33,384 nucleotides of DNA from Pseudomonas sp. GM80 (lineage in GTDB: Bacteria; Pseudomonadota; Gammaproteobacteria; Pseudomonadales; Pseudomonadaceae): the NCBI RefSeq assembly GCF_000282515.1, contig NZ_AKJD01000110.1, positions 1-33,384 on the forward strand, read 5' to 3'. Shown here in pieces: positions 14,627 to 22,184 of this stretch (its first letter is position 1; each line of letters begins with the position of its first letter). The translations under genes and the position numbers were made by a program. The notes beneath the pieces were generated by a model, which saw only the letters and a program-made list of their open reading frames with translations, was not told the origin of the DNA and made no database searches.

Positions 14627-15346
14627 TTAGATTGCGGCCTTACCGACTGATGCGCCGCCATCGACAAACAAGGTTTGCCCGGTGATGAAGCCGCTCTGCT
14701 CGGAAAGCAGAAACGCAATCGCCGAGGCAATCTCTTCCGGCTGCCCCAGCCGCCCCATCGGCACCCCGGCCAGATAGCGCGCCTCACCCTTGCTGCCCGG
14801 CGGATTGTTGGCGCGGAACAGCTCGGTCTCGGTCGGTCCCGGTGCCACCGCGTTCACGGTGATCCCGGTCTGCGCCAGTTCCAGCGCCCATGAGCGGGTG
14901 AAGCTGACCAGCGCCGCTTTCGCCGCTGCGTACGCCGTGCGCTGAGTAATGCCCAACACCGTCAGGCTGGAGATATTCACCACCCGACCCCAACCCCGCG
15001 TGCGCATTCCCGGCAACAACGCCTGCGTCGCCTGCAACGCCGAATGCAGATTCAGCCGCATCACGTCATCGAAGGCGTCCAGATCGATATCACCCAACGC
15101 CTGCGGGCGCACCAGCCCGACATTGTTCACCAGCCCGTCGAACTCATACGTGCGCGCCAGTTCCGCGAGCACTTCGCCGGTCAGCTTGCGATCGCTCAGG
15201 TCCAGCGGAAACAGAATCCCCGGAAAGCTCAAATCCGGCTGGCGAGCGATCCCCACCACGCGATGCCCGGCGCGGTCGAGATGTTCGGCCAGCGCCCGGC
15301 CAATGCCTTTGCTGGCGCCGGTGATGAGGAAGGTACGGCGGGTCAT
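14627..15346 (-). CDS. Short-chain dehydrogenase/reductase (SDR), classical type
   Basis: This 239-aa NAD(P)-dependent oxidoreductase has a Rossmann fold. It shows the glycine motif TGASKGIG (residues 9-16), NNVG (74-77), the catalytic Ser in NISSL (about 124-128), YAAAK (Tyr139, Lys143) and the C-terminal PEEIASAIAFLLSEQSGFIT followed by GQTLFVDGG typical of FabG-like enzymes. The start at 15346 is preceded by GGAG; the frame runs further to 15388 without family similarity. The substrate cannot be read from sequence. The peroxiredoxin-like gene lies 25 bases upstream in the same direction, so the two may be co-transcribed. Confidence 0.93.
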   Translation of the reverse strand: MTRRTFLITGASKGIGRALAEHLDRAGHRVVGIARQPDLSFPGILFPLDLSDRKLTGEVLAELARTYEFDGLVNNVGLVRPQALGDIDLDAFDDVMRLNLHSALQATQALLPGMRTRGWGRVVNISSLTVLGITQRTAYAAAKAALVSFTRSWALELAQTGITVNAVAPGPTETELFRANNPPGSKGEARYLAGVPMGRLGQPEEIASAIAFLLSEQSGFITGQTLFVDGGASVGKAAI

Positions 15347-15371
15347 GGCAACTCCAGGGCAGGTCAGTGAT

Positions 15372-16028
15372 TCAGCCACGCAATGCATCCAGCATCGCTT
15401 CAGGCTCGGGACGCTGAGTGTAATCCGGGTTGACCTCGGCGTAACGAATCACGCCGTCCTGACCGATCACATAACGCGCCGGCATCGGCAAGGTCCAGGC
15501 TGGATCGTCGTTGAAGGTCGGCAGGTCGTTGCGCAGATTTTTGTACAGCTCGATCAAATAGTCTGGCAGTTCAAAGCGCAACCCGAAGGCTGCCGCGACG
15601 TCATTGCGCGGATCGCTGAGGATCGGGAATTGCAGTTCGTTGATCCGTTGCGACTTGCGGCTGTTGGCGGCGATCTGCGGTGAAATCGCCAGCAGGCTTG
15701 CCCCAGCGTCCCGAATCGCCGGCAGAAAAGCCTGTAATGCCTGCAACTCCATGTTGCAGTACGGGCACCAGACGCCACGATAAAACGTCAGTACCAAAGG
15801 CCCTTGTGCCAGCCTGTCGGCAGACGAGACGGTATTGCCCTCGGGGTCCTTGAGGGTGAACAGCGGTGCGATGTCGCCGACTTTCAAGGCACGACTGGCG
15901 GCACCCGAGGCGATCAATTCAGCGGTGGCGCGCTCCATCACCGGGAGGATGTTGGCCGGGGCGTTGTAAGGCGGTTTGCCGGCTTTGAAGTCGGCTTTGA
16001 AGGCATCGAGTTTTGCTTGCAGGGTCAT
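15372..16028 (-). CDS. Peroxiredoxin-like (AhpC/TSA) thioredoxin-fold protein
   Basis: This 218-aa protein has a thioredoxin fold of the AhpC/TSA type. The redox site is TFYRGVWCPYCNMELQALQ (Cys88 and Cys91), a CPYC motif in place of the single peroxidatic Cys of classic peroxiredoxins; this matches the 'peroxiredoxin-like' subfamily. It probably reduces peroxides or acts as a thiol oxidoreductase in the cytoplasm, as no signal peptide is seen. The start at 16028 (MTLQAKLDAFKADF) is chosen over 16070, which adds residues without similarity. Confidence 0.9.
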   Translation of the reverse strand: MTLQAKLDAFKADFKAGKPPYNAPANILPVMERATAELIASGAASRALKVGDIAPLFTLKDPEGNTVSSADRLAQGPLVLTFYRGVWCPYCNMELQALQAFLPAIRDAGASLLAISPQIAANSRKSQRINELQFPILSDPRNDVAAAFGLRFELPDYLIELYKNLRNDLPTFNDDPAWTLPMPARYVIGQDGVIRYAEVNPDYTQRPEPEAMLDALRG

Positions 16029-16235
16029 GGTCGAAAGTCCTGAAGAGGCGCCGGTAGTGGCTGGGTTCAAGAGTGACCGTCAGGCGCGCGCGGGGGAACG
16101 CAGCTGCGTGGCATAGCATTCATGCTCAGGGGGAATGAATGAAAACTCACACTCGGCAAAACAACCGGACGTCGCTTTGCGGTTTTCTGTGCTTGAGTAA
16201 AGATAACTCTAGGGTTACTTTTGAAAGGCCAGGCC

Positions 16236-16242
16236 AAGGAGG
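16236..16242 (+). promoter_or_regulatory. Strong ribosome binding site that fixes the hicA start
   Basis: AAGGAGG lies four bases before the GTG at 16247. It rules against the longer frame from the ATG at 16139, whose first 36 residues do not resemble HicA. Confidence 0.8.
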
Positions 16243-16246
16243 CGAG

Positions 16247-16459
16247 GTGCAAAGCAGGCAATTGATCAAGGAGCTGGAGGAGGCCGGGTGGGTGCTGGAT
16301 CGGATCACCGGCAGTCATCACATCTTCACTCACCGATACAACCCGTACACGATTCCCGTCCCTCACCCGAAAAAGGATTTGCCACTGGGGACGGTCAAAA
16401 GCATCAGGAGGCGTGCCGGGTTGCACAACCCGCCAGCCAGTTACCAAGGAGATCCATAA
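16247..16459 (+). CDS. hicA: HicA toxin, mRNA interferase
   Basis: HicA is a small dsRBD-fold ribonuclease that cleaves mRNA and tmRNA when HicB is lost. The 70-aa protein shows the family sequence: QSRQLIKELEEAGW, then the catalytic His region TGSHHIFTH (His24/His25) and IPVPHPKKDLPLGTVKSIRR. The start is GTG at 16247, backed by AAGGAGG. The toxin comes first and its stop overlaps the hicB start by one base (TAATG), as usual for hicAB, which ties their translation together. Confidence 0.95.
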   Translation: MQSRQLIKELEEAGWVLDRITGSHHIFTHRYNPYTIPVPHPKKDLPLGTVKSIRRRAGLHNPPASYQGDP

Positions 16460-16863
16460 TGCAATATCCAATCTGCATTGAATGGGGTGACGAAAATACC
16501 GCCATCGGTATTCAGATACCCGATATTCCCGGCGCCGTGACGGCGGGGGATTCGTTTGAGGATGCTTACAACGCGGCGGTAGAAATCGCGCACATCCTGC
16601 TGCAGGACATTGCCGCGGACGGCGAGTCGATTCCGCTGCCAACCTCTGCGGGTGCGCATCGCAACAATCCGGAATACGCCGACATGGGCTGGGGCATGCT
16701 GGAGCTGGATATCTCGCCCTATCTCGGCAAGACCGAAAAGGTCAACGTAACGTTGCCCGGCTATGTGATTCAGCGAATCGACCGTTATGTGCGCGAGCAC
16801 AACGTCAAAAGCCGCTCCTCCTTTCTGGCGGATGCGGCGATGGAAAAACTGGTTCGGTATTAA
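16459..16863 (+). CDS. hicB: HicB antitoxin
   Basis: HicB binds and neutralises HicA and represses the operon. The 134-aa protein has an N-terminal degenerate RNase H-like domain (ICIEWGDENTAIGIQIPDIP, and AGDSFEDAYNAAVEIAHILL) and a C-terminal ribbon-helix-helix DNA-binding domain (VNVTLPGYVIQRIDRYVREH, then SRSSFLADAAMEKL). The ATG at 16459 follows AAGGAG at 16446-16451. The pair sits between the convergent MFS gene and the divergent peroxiredoxin-like gene. Confidence 0.95.
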   Translation: MQYPICIEWGDENTAIGIQIPDIPGAVTAGDSFEDAYNAAVEIAHILLQDIAADGESIPLPTSAGAHRNNPEYADMGWGMLELDISPYLGKTEKVNVTLPGYVIQRIDRYVREHNVKSRSSFLADAAMEKLVRY

Positions 16864-16894
16864 GCCTCATCGCTCCCCCAGGCTAAATGAATAA

Positions 16895-16920
16895 CCTGTG
16901 GGAGCGAGCCTGCTCGCGAA
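16895..16920 (+). repeat. Single REP (GTGGGAGCGAGCCTGCTCGC)
   Basis: This is one REP unit with the internal palindrome GCGAGCCTGCTCGC, lying between the convergent hicB and MFS genes. An imperfect partner (CGCTCCCCCAGG, 16871-16882) faces it across 12 bases, so the pair could form a terminator-like hairpin. The core resembles the GTGGGAGCTGGCTTGCCAGC family around the RAYT gene. Confidence 0.7.
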
Positions 16921-16932
16921 GCTTTTGACGCC

Positions 16933-18120
16933 TTACGCCGTCGCCAATGAACCACGCTGGGAAGCACTCAAGAACCGCAACAACGCCAACAGCGGAAACA
17001 CACTCCCGACAATCACGATCCACAACCAGCCGCCGTGTTCGTACACCGCACTGGCCACCGACGAACCAAACGCGCCGCCGATAAAGATGCTGGTCATGTA
17101 CAGCGCGTTCAGACGGCCACGGCTTTTTGCGTCCAGCGAGTAGACCGCGCGCTGGCCAAGGACCATGTTCATCTGCACGCAGAAGTCGAGCACTACACCG
17201 GTTATGGCCAGACCGATGACGCTGTAGGCCGGATGAATGAAGGCGGGCAAAAAGCTCAGGCTGGCGAAGACCATGGCCAGCAACGAAGCGATGCGAGTGT
17301 GGCCGGCGTCGGCCAGGCGGCCGCTGATCGGCGCGGCGATGGCACCGATGGCGCCAACAAGGGCAAAAATCGCGATCTCGCTTTGCGACAGGCCATGGTT
17401 ACGCGCCAGTTCCAGCGGCACGGCGGTCCAGAACAGGCTGAAGGTTGCGAACATGCAGCCCTGATAAAACGCACGCTGACGCAGTACCGGTTGCTGGCGC
17501 AACAGCGTCCACAGCGAGCCGAGCAGTTGGCCATAGGTGGCGCTGTGATCTGGCTGGCGCTTGGGCACAGTCAGCGCCAGCACCACGCTGATCGCCGCCA
17601 TCAGTGCAGCAGCAATCATGAACATCGCCCGCCAACCTAAATGGTCGGCGACCACGCTCGACACTGGACGTGCCAGCAGAATGCCCAGCAACAAACCGCC
17701 CATGATCCCGCCAACGACGCGGCCACGGGATTCTTCCGGCGCCAAATGCGCCGCCAAAGGAATCAGAATCTGCACCGACACCGAGCTGAACCCCACCAGC
17801 AAAGAGATCAGCAGAAACACATTGGGCTGATCGGTAAACGCCGCCGCCAACAGGCTGGCAATTGCCACCACGGTGGTGATGATCATTAGCCGGCGGTTCT
17901 CCAGTAGATCGCCCAGCGGTACCAGGAAGAACAGGCCCAGCGCATAACCGATCTGCGTCAGCGAGACGATGAAGCTGGCCATGGTGTCGCTCAGGCCGAT
18001 GTCCGGCGCGATCAGACCGATGATCGGCTGTGCGTAGTAAATGTTGGCAACAATGGCGCCGCAGCAGAAGGCGAACAGCAGCACCATGCCTCGGGTCATT
18101 GCGTGAGTGGCAGTGGTCAT
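16933..18120 (-). CDS. MFS transporter, drug/small-molecule efflux type
   Basis: This 395-aa inner-membrane protein has about 12 membrane segments and the major facilitator loop between helices 2 and 3 (FFLVPLGDLLENRRLM, about residues 67-82). It most resembles the YnfM/arabinose-efflux-like group of proton-driven exporters; the substrate is unknown. The start at 18120 (MTTATHAMTRGMVLL) is chosen because helix 1 follows at the normal distance; the frame extends to 18168. A 15-bp palindrome (18207-18221) lies about 90 bases upstream. Confidence 0.9.
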   Translation of the reverse strand: MTTATHAMTRGMVLLFAFCCGAIVANIYYAQPIIGLIAPDIGLSDTMASFIVSLTQIGYALGLFFLVPLGDLLENRRLMIITTVVAIASLLAAAFTDQPNVFLLISLLVGFSSVSVQILIPLAAHLAPEESRGRVVGGIMGGLLLGILLARPVSSVVADHLGWRAMFMIAAALMAAISVVLALTVPKRQPDHSATYGQLLGSLWTLLRQQPVLRQRAFYQGCMFATFSLFWTAVPLELARNHGLSQSEIAIFALVGAIGAIAAPISGRLADAGHTRIASLLAMVFASLSFLPAFIHPAYSVIGLAITGVVLDFCVQMNMVLGQRAVYSLDAKSRGRLNALYMTSIFIGGAFGSSVASAVYEHGGWLWIVIVGSVFPLLALLRFLSASQRGSLATA

Positions 18121-18206
18121 AAGGTTTCTCGATCCAGCGAAAGGGAATGCAGTGAGGCTATGGGACAAACCGCGCGGGCAGAAGACGCCGGCGGTTGATA
18201 TCAGTT

Positions 18207-18221
18207 ATTCCGTTGCGGAAT
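18207..18221. promoter_or_regulatory. Candidate operator ATTCCG-TTG-CGGAAT
   Basis: This is a perfect 6-bp inverted repeat with a 3-base spacer, in the 242-base gap between the divergent MFS and DUF5666-like genes. The form resembles LysR-type boxes often found upstream of MFS genes, but no regulator gene lies beside it. Which gene it serves is unknown. Confidence 0.35.
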
Positions 18222-18362
18222 GACCGTGTGCAATCTGCTGTCATCCATCGGCGGACCTTGCGTCCGACCGTTGAGGGTCGATGATACATTCACTTACATC
18301 CTGTTCGATAGCGTGCTTATGTTTGCATTGGTTTGTTCAACATTTATGACCGGAGGATTGCA

Positions 18363-18983
18363 ATGTTTCGTCAGCAGCTTCGCCACACCGCAACGATTGT
18401 CCTGATCAGCCTGCTGGGCGCGACGAGCGTGCAGGCCGCCGATGCACCGGGCATGCGCCTCGGTGTGCGCGGCGAGATCACCGGGGTCAGTGCCGACAGC
18501 TTGAAAGTCCACGTCAACAGCGGCGAGAACGTGGTGATCCAGTTGACCGGCGACACCAAGGTTCGCGCCGTCACTCTGGGCAATATCGAAGACATCAAAC
18601 CCGGCAGTTACATTGGTTCGGCGGCAATGCCCCAGGAAGATGGCACGCTCAAGGCGCTGGAAGTGCATGTGTTTCCGCCGGAATTGGCCGGAAGTGGCGA
18701 TGGTCATCGGCCGTTCGATCTGGCCAAGGGCAGCAGCATGACCAATGGCAGCGTCGGCGATCTGGTGGTGAGCAACGGGCGGGTGCTGACGGTGAACTAC
18801 AAGGGCGGGCAACAGAAGATCCTGGTGCCGGAGGATGTGCCGATCGTCAATCTGACGCCGGGCGACAGAAGCTTGCTGAAGGTAGGGGTGAAGATCGTCA
18901 CCTTCGTCACACAAAGCGCGGAAGGCACGCTGACAGCGCAATCGATCTCCGCCGGCAAGGACGGCGTCACCCCACCGATGTAA
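18363..18983 (+). CDS. Exported DUF5666-like protein, function unknown
   Basis: This 206-aa protein has a clear signal peptide (hydrophobic TIVLISLLGATSVQA, cleavage before ADAPGM), so it should be periplasmic. The mature part is beta-rich with two related modules, RGEITGVSADSLKVHVNSGE and SVGDLVVSNGRVLTVNYKGG, each followed by a metal- or ligand-neutral KV/KI strand, as in small OB-like DUF5666 repeats. GGAGG at 18353-18357 supports the ATG at 18363. It is convergent with sbp across a REP pair. I do not recognise a specific function. Confidence 0.8.
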   Translation: MFRQQLRHTATIVLISLLGATSVQAADAPGMRLGVRGEITGVSADSLKVHVNSGENVVIQLTGDTKVRAVTLGNIEDIKPGSYIGSAAMPQEDGTLKALEVHVFPPELAGSGDGHRPFDLAKGSSMTNGSVGDLVVSNGRVLTVNYKGGQQKILVPEDVPIVNLTPGDRSLLKVGVKIVTFVTQSAEGTLTAQSISAGKDGVTPPM

Positions 18984-18998
18984 CAGCCTAAACAAAAT

Positions 18999-19094
18999 CC
19001 CCCTGTAGGAGCTGCCGAAGGCTGCGATCTGTTGATCTTGAGCTGTTAACAACAAAGATCAAAAGATCGCAGCCTGCGGCAGCTCCTACAGGGG
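18999..19094. repeat. Type-1 REP pair (REPIN) between convergent genes
   Basis: Two facing copies of the GTAGGAGCTGCCG-GGCTGCGATC core (about 19003-19029 and 19065-19090), bounded by C and G runs, enclose a spacer with further GATC palindromes. The arms differ at one position (GAAGG against GCAGG). It lies between the stop codons of the DUF5666-like gene and sbp and probably ends transcription from both sides. Confidence 0.85.
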
Positions 19095-19102
19095 ATCAGG
19101 TG

Positions 19103-20101
19103 TTACTGGCCGGTGTAGATCTGATCGAAGACACCGCCGTCATTGAAGTGAGTCTTTTGCACGGTGCGCCAGTCGCCGAAGGTCTTTTCTACGGACAGAA
19201 AATCAACTTTCGGGAAACGATCGGTGTACTTCGCCAACACTGCCGGATCACGCGGACGCAGGTAGTTTGCCGCCGCAATCTCCTGACCTTTCGGCGACCA
19301 CAGGTACTTCAGATATTCATCCGCCGCCGCGCGCGAACCTTTCTTGTCGACGACTTTATCGACCACCGACACCGGCGGCTCAGCCTCGGCCGAGACGCTC
19401 GGGTAGATCACTTCAAACTGATCACGACCGAACTCGCGGGCAATCATTTCCGCTTCGTTTTCGAAGGTCACCAGCACGTCGCCGATCTGGTTGGTCATGA
19501 ACGTGGTGGTCGCGGCGCGGCCACCGGTGTCCAGTACCGGCGCTTGCTTGAACAGTTTGCCGACGAAATCCTTGGCCTTGTTCTCGTCACCACCATTTTT
19601 CAGTACATAACCCCAGGCCGACAGGTAGGTGTAGCGGCCGTTACCCGAGGTTTTCGGGTTGGGCACGATCACTTGCACGCCATCCTTGAGCAGATCCGGC
19701 CAGTCTTTCAGGGCTTTCGGGTTGCCTTTGCGGACGATGAACACGGTGGCGGAGGTGAATGGCGCGCTGTTGTTCGGCAGACGCGTGACCCAGTTCTCCG
19801 GCACCAGTTTGCCGTTGTCGGCGAGGGCGTTGATGTCGGTGGCCATGTTCATGGTGATGACGTCAGCCGGCAGGCCATCGATCACCGAACGCGCTTGCTT
19901 GCTCGAACCGCCGAAAGACATCTGCACGGTGATGTTTTCGTTGTGCTCGGCTTGCCAGTGTTTCTGGAACGCAGTGTTGTAGTCCTTGTAGAAATCGCGC
20001 ATCACGTCGTAGGAAACGTTGAGCAGCGTCGGGGCTGCCTGAGCGAGGTTGGCCAAGGCCAGGCCGGCGGCGAGAAGTGAGGCGCCAAAGAGTTTTTTCA
20101 C
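19103..20101 (-). CDS. sbp: Sulfate/thiosulfate ABC transporter periplasmic binding protein
   Basis: Sbp captures sulfate in the periplasm for the CysTWA importer. The 332-aa protein has a signal peptide (MKKLFGASLLAAGLALANLA, cleavage after QA), then LLNVSYDVMRDFYKDYN, the anion-binding region SFGGSSKQARSVIDGLPADV and the family signature PNPKTSGNGRYTYLSAWGY (about residues 150-168). No permease or ATPase gene is next to it, so it relies on transport genes elsewhere, as is common for Pseudomonas sbp. The upstream region holds a REP pair within the likely mRNA leader and a promoter-like palindrome. Confidence 0.95.
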   Translation of the reverse strand: MKKLFGASLLAAGLALANLAQAAPTLLNVSYDVMRDFYKDYNTAFQKHWQAEHNENITVQMSFGGSSKQARSVIDGLPADVITMNMATDINALADNGKLVPENWVTRLPNNSAPFTSATVFIVRKGNPKALKDWPDLLKDGVQVIVPNPKTSGNGRYTYLSAWGYVLKNGGDENKAKDFVGKLFKQAPVLDTGGRAATTTFMTNQIGDVLVTFENEAEMIAREFGRDQFEVIYPSVSAEAEPPVSVVDKVVDKKGSRAAADEYLKYLWSPKGQEIAAANYLRPRDPAVLAKYTDRFPKVDFLSVEKTFGDWRTVQKTHFNDGGVFDQIYTGQ

Positions 20102-20125
20102 TGCGCATTCCTTGTTATCTATTTA

Positions 20126-20210
20126 TGTAGGAGCTGCCGAAGGCTGCGATCTTTTGATCTTGATCTCATAAAACCAGATCAAAAGATCGCAGCCTTCGGC
20201 AGCTCCTACA
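20126..20210. repeat. Type-1 REP pair inside the sbp leader
   Basis: Facing copies of GTAGGAGCTGCCGAAGGCTG (from 20126) and CAGCCTTCGGCAGCTCCTAC (to 20210) form perfect arms of about 30 bases. The element lies 24 bases before the sbp start codon and after the likely promoter at 20236-20259, so sbp mRNA would begin with a long hairpin. Confidence 0.85.
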
Positions 20211-20235
20211 GGGGGGGTGATGTTCAATTGCCACT

Positions 20236-20259
20236 GACTATAACGGGGCACGTATAGTC
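20236..20259 (-). promoter_or_regulatory. Palindromic promoter/operator candidate for sbp
   Basis: GACTATA and TATAGTC form a perfect 7-bp inverted repeat 10 bases apart. Read on the minus strand the last half gives a near-consensus -10 (TATAGT) with TTAAAC 17 bases upstream. It is the only promoter-like sequence in the gap between the K+ channel gene and sbp. CysB control would be expected for sbp, but I cannot confirm a CysB site. Confidence 0.4.
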
Positions 20260-20284
20260 GTTTAAAGATTAAAAAGCTCTTTGC

Positions 20285-21109
20285 TTATTCCACTTTCTTG
20301 AACAGCGCATTACCGCAGCGCGAGCAGAACGCCGCGCCATGTTCGTGGCTGTTTTTCTTGCACACCGGGCAGTCGTGTTGCAGCTGTTCGCCGCGCATGG
20401 CGTTGGCCAGTTCGGCGGTGAAAATCCCCGTCGGCACGGCGATGATCGAGTAACCGGTGATCATCACCAGCGACGAAATGACCTGGCCCAGCGGAGTCTT
20501 CGGCACGATGTCGCCGAAGCCCACGGTGGTCAACGTGACGATAGCCCAATAGATGCCTTTGGGGATGCTGGTGAAGCCATGCTCCGGGCCTTCGATCACG
20601 TACATCAACGTGCCAAACACCGTCACCAGCGTGCAGACGCTGACCAGAAACACGACGATCTTCTGCTTGCTGCCGCGCAGCGCCGACATCAAATAGTTGG
20701 CTTGCTTGAGGTACGGGCTGAGTTTGAGTACGCGGAAGATCCGCAGCATGCGGATGATCCGGATGATCAGCAGGTACTGCGCATCGCTGTAATACAGGGC
20801 AAGGATGCCGGGCACGATCGCCAGCAAATCCACCAGCCCGTAAAAGCTGAAGGCATAGCGTAGCGGCTTCGGTGAGCAGTACAGACGCAGGATGTACTCG
20901 CCGAGAAAGATGATCGTGAAGCCCCACTCGATGTAGGCCAGCACGTTCGCGTAGTTGCGGTGAATGCTGTCGATGCTGTCGAGCATCACGATCACCAGAC
21001 TGGCGAGGATGATCAACAGCAAGATGCCGTCGAAGCGACGCCCTGCGCGGGTGTCGCTCTGGAAAATCATCACGTAAAGCCGTTCGCGCCAACTGTTGCT
21101 GCTGTCCAT
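20285..21109 (-). CDS. Voltage-gated potassium channel with C-terminal zinc ribbon
   Basis: This 274-aa ion-transport protein has six membrane segments: S1-S3 (about residues 27-105), S4 with arginines every third position (RIIRMLRIFRVLK, Arg117/120/123/126), and the S5-pore-S6 unit with selectivity filter TTVGFGD (194-200), which marks K+ selectivity. After S6 comes a short zinc-ribbon tail with CPVC (247-250) and CSRC (262-265), an unusual cytoplasmic domain that may sense metal or redox state or aid assembly. It lies 21 bases downstream of the urea transporter gene in the same direction. Confidence 0.93.
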   Translation of the reverse strand: MDSSNSWRERLYVMIFQSDTRAGRRFDGILLLIILASLVIVMLDSIDSIHRNYANVLAYIEWGFTIIFLGEYILRLYCSPKPLRYAFSFYGLVDLLAIVPGILALYYSDAQYLLIIRIIRMLRIFRVLKLSPYLKQANYLMSALRGSKQKIVVFLVSVCTLVTVFGTLMYVIEGPEHGFTSIPKGIYWAIVTLTTVGFGDIVPKTPLGQVISSLVMITGYSIIAVPTGIFTAELANAMRGEQLQHDCPVCKKNSHEHGAAFCSRCGNALFKKVE

Positions 21110-21130
21110 GGAAAATGCCTGAATCGAAGA

Positions 21131-22045
21131 TCAGCGCAGCCTAGGTTGATTCTCCCCATGAGCGCAAGGCGCATGCTCGACCGGGGTTTTACCGAGCATC
21201 TGGATGCCGGCGCGGATCAGCCAGCCGGCGAGGATGAAGGGCGCGGTCAAAGTGGCCAGGCCGATGGCGGCAAACAGCGGCGTCACCAGCAACGCGAGAA
21301 CGGTGCCGAGTAGCGGCAGCCACGGTTGTTGGCGTTGGCTGCTGAAGGCGAGGGCGGCCAGTACGGCGTTGTAGCTGCCCAGGCCTGAAAGCGCAGCGCT
21401 GGTTTCGTGGTGCAGCAGGCTGGAACCGAGGCCAATCGCCGAGGCCAGCAGTGCCCAGCCAAAGGCGCGGCGATCAGCGATCAGCAAACCGATCGCGATC
21501 AATGCGCCGGCCAGTGGATGACCGAGGAACATTACCTGGCCCAAACCACGCAGTTCGGCGGCGAGCAGGTTCCACGTGTTCATCTCGATAGGCGCCATCG
21601 GCGCCGACGGTTCGGCGAACAGCAGCAATACCCAACTCATGGCCACGAACGGCGAGGTGTAGGCCGGAATCGATCGGCTGCTGTAAACATGTTTGAGCCA
21701 TTGCTGTGTGACCATCGCACTCAAACCGCCAGCGGCGAGAATCAGTGGTGGCAGCATTGGCGACCACGGGAAATACAGGCTCAGCAGCAAGCCGAGCAAG
21801 ATGCCGTTGTAGCTGAACAGTCCGGCCTGACGATCAGCCTTGGCGTAGTTGCGCCGTTGCGCGGTGAGCAAACCGGCGACGGCGCCGAGCAGCGCACCGG
21901 CGAACAGCACCGGCGCGGTCAGCAGGATCGCCAACAGGCACAGCAGGCCGCACAGCGGATGGCGCTGGAGGAATATTTGACTGAAACCGTTGAGTAAAGC
22001 CTCGGCCCAGTCGGGGCAGTGGGTGTTGAAATGATTGGCAGGCAT
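21131..22045 (-). CDS. Urea transporter (UT/SLC14 family)
   Basis: This 304-aa membrane protein belongs to the urea channel family, which lets urea cross the membrane down its gradient. The internal duplication is visible: GLFSYNGILLGLLLSLYF in the first half and GLGSYNAVLAALAF in the second, each with the conserved N-G/A-x-L segment that lines the selectivity filter. The start at 22045 (MPANHFNTHCPDW) is chosen; the frame reaches 22078 but that part is inside a repeat. It follows the glyoxylate-glycerate operon in the same direction, suggesting a link with allantoin or urea nitrogen use. Confidence 0.9.
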   Translation of the reverse strand: MPANHFNTHCPDWAEALLNGFSQIFLQRHPLCGLLCLLAILLTAPVLFAGALLGAVAGLLTAQRRNYAKADRQAGLFSYNGILLGLLLSLYFPWSPMLPPLILAAGGLSAMVTQQWLKHVYSSRSIPAYTSPFVAMSWVLLLFAEPSAPMAPIEMNTWNLLAAELRGLGQVMFLGHPLAGALIAIGLLIADRRAFGWALLASAIGLGSSLLHHETSAALSGLGSYNAVLAALAFSSQRQQPWLPLLGTVLALLVTPLFAAIGLATLTAPFILAGWLIRAGIQMLGKTPVEHAPCAHGENQPRLR

Positions 22046-22066
22046 GTTGAGAAAATCTGGGCAGTT

Positions 22067-22173
22067 GATCGTTCCCACGCTCTGCGTGGGAATGCCTCAA
22101 AGGACGCTCTGCGTCTGCTCTTGGGACGCAGAGCGTCCCGGGCCGCATTCCCACGCAGAGCGTGGGAACGATC
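22067..22173. repeat. Type-2 nested palindromic element, copy 1
   Basis: The perfect 29-bp outer arms are at 22067-22095 and 22145-22173 (outer core GTTCCCACGCTCTGCGTGGG). Between them is a second hairpin of 14 bp (GGACGCTCTGCGTC and its complement). The core ACGCTCTGCGT or its complement therefore occurs four times. It lies between pyk and the urea transporter. Confidence 0.88.
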
Positions 22174-22184
22174 ATGGTGGGCGG

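Noticed and set aside
16175..16228. A sigma-70 promoter for hicAB (TTGAGT with TACTTT 17 bases away)
   Set aside because: The -10 matches the consensus poorly and other equally weak pairs exist in the same stretch, so no promoter is called.
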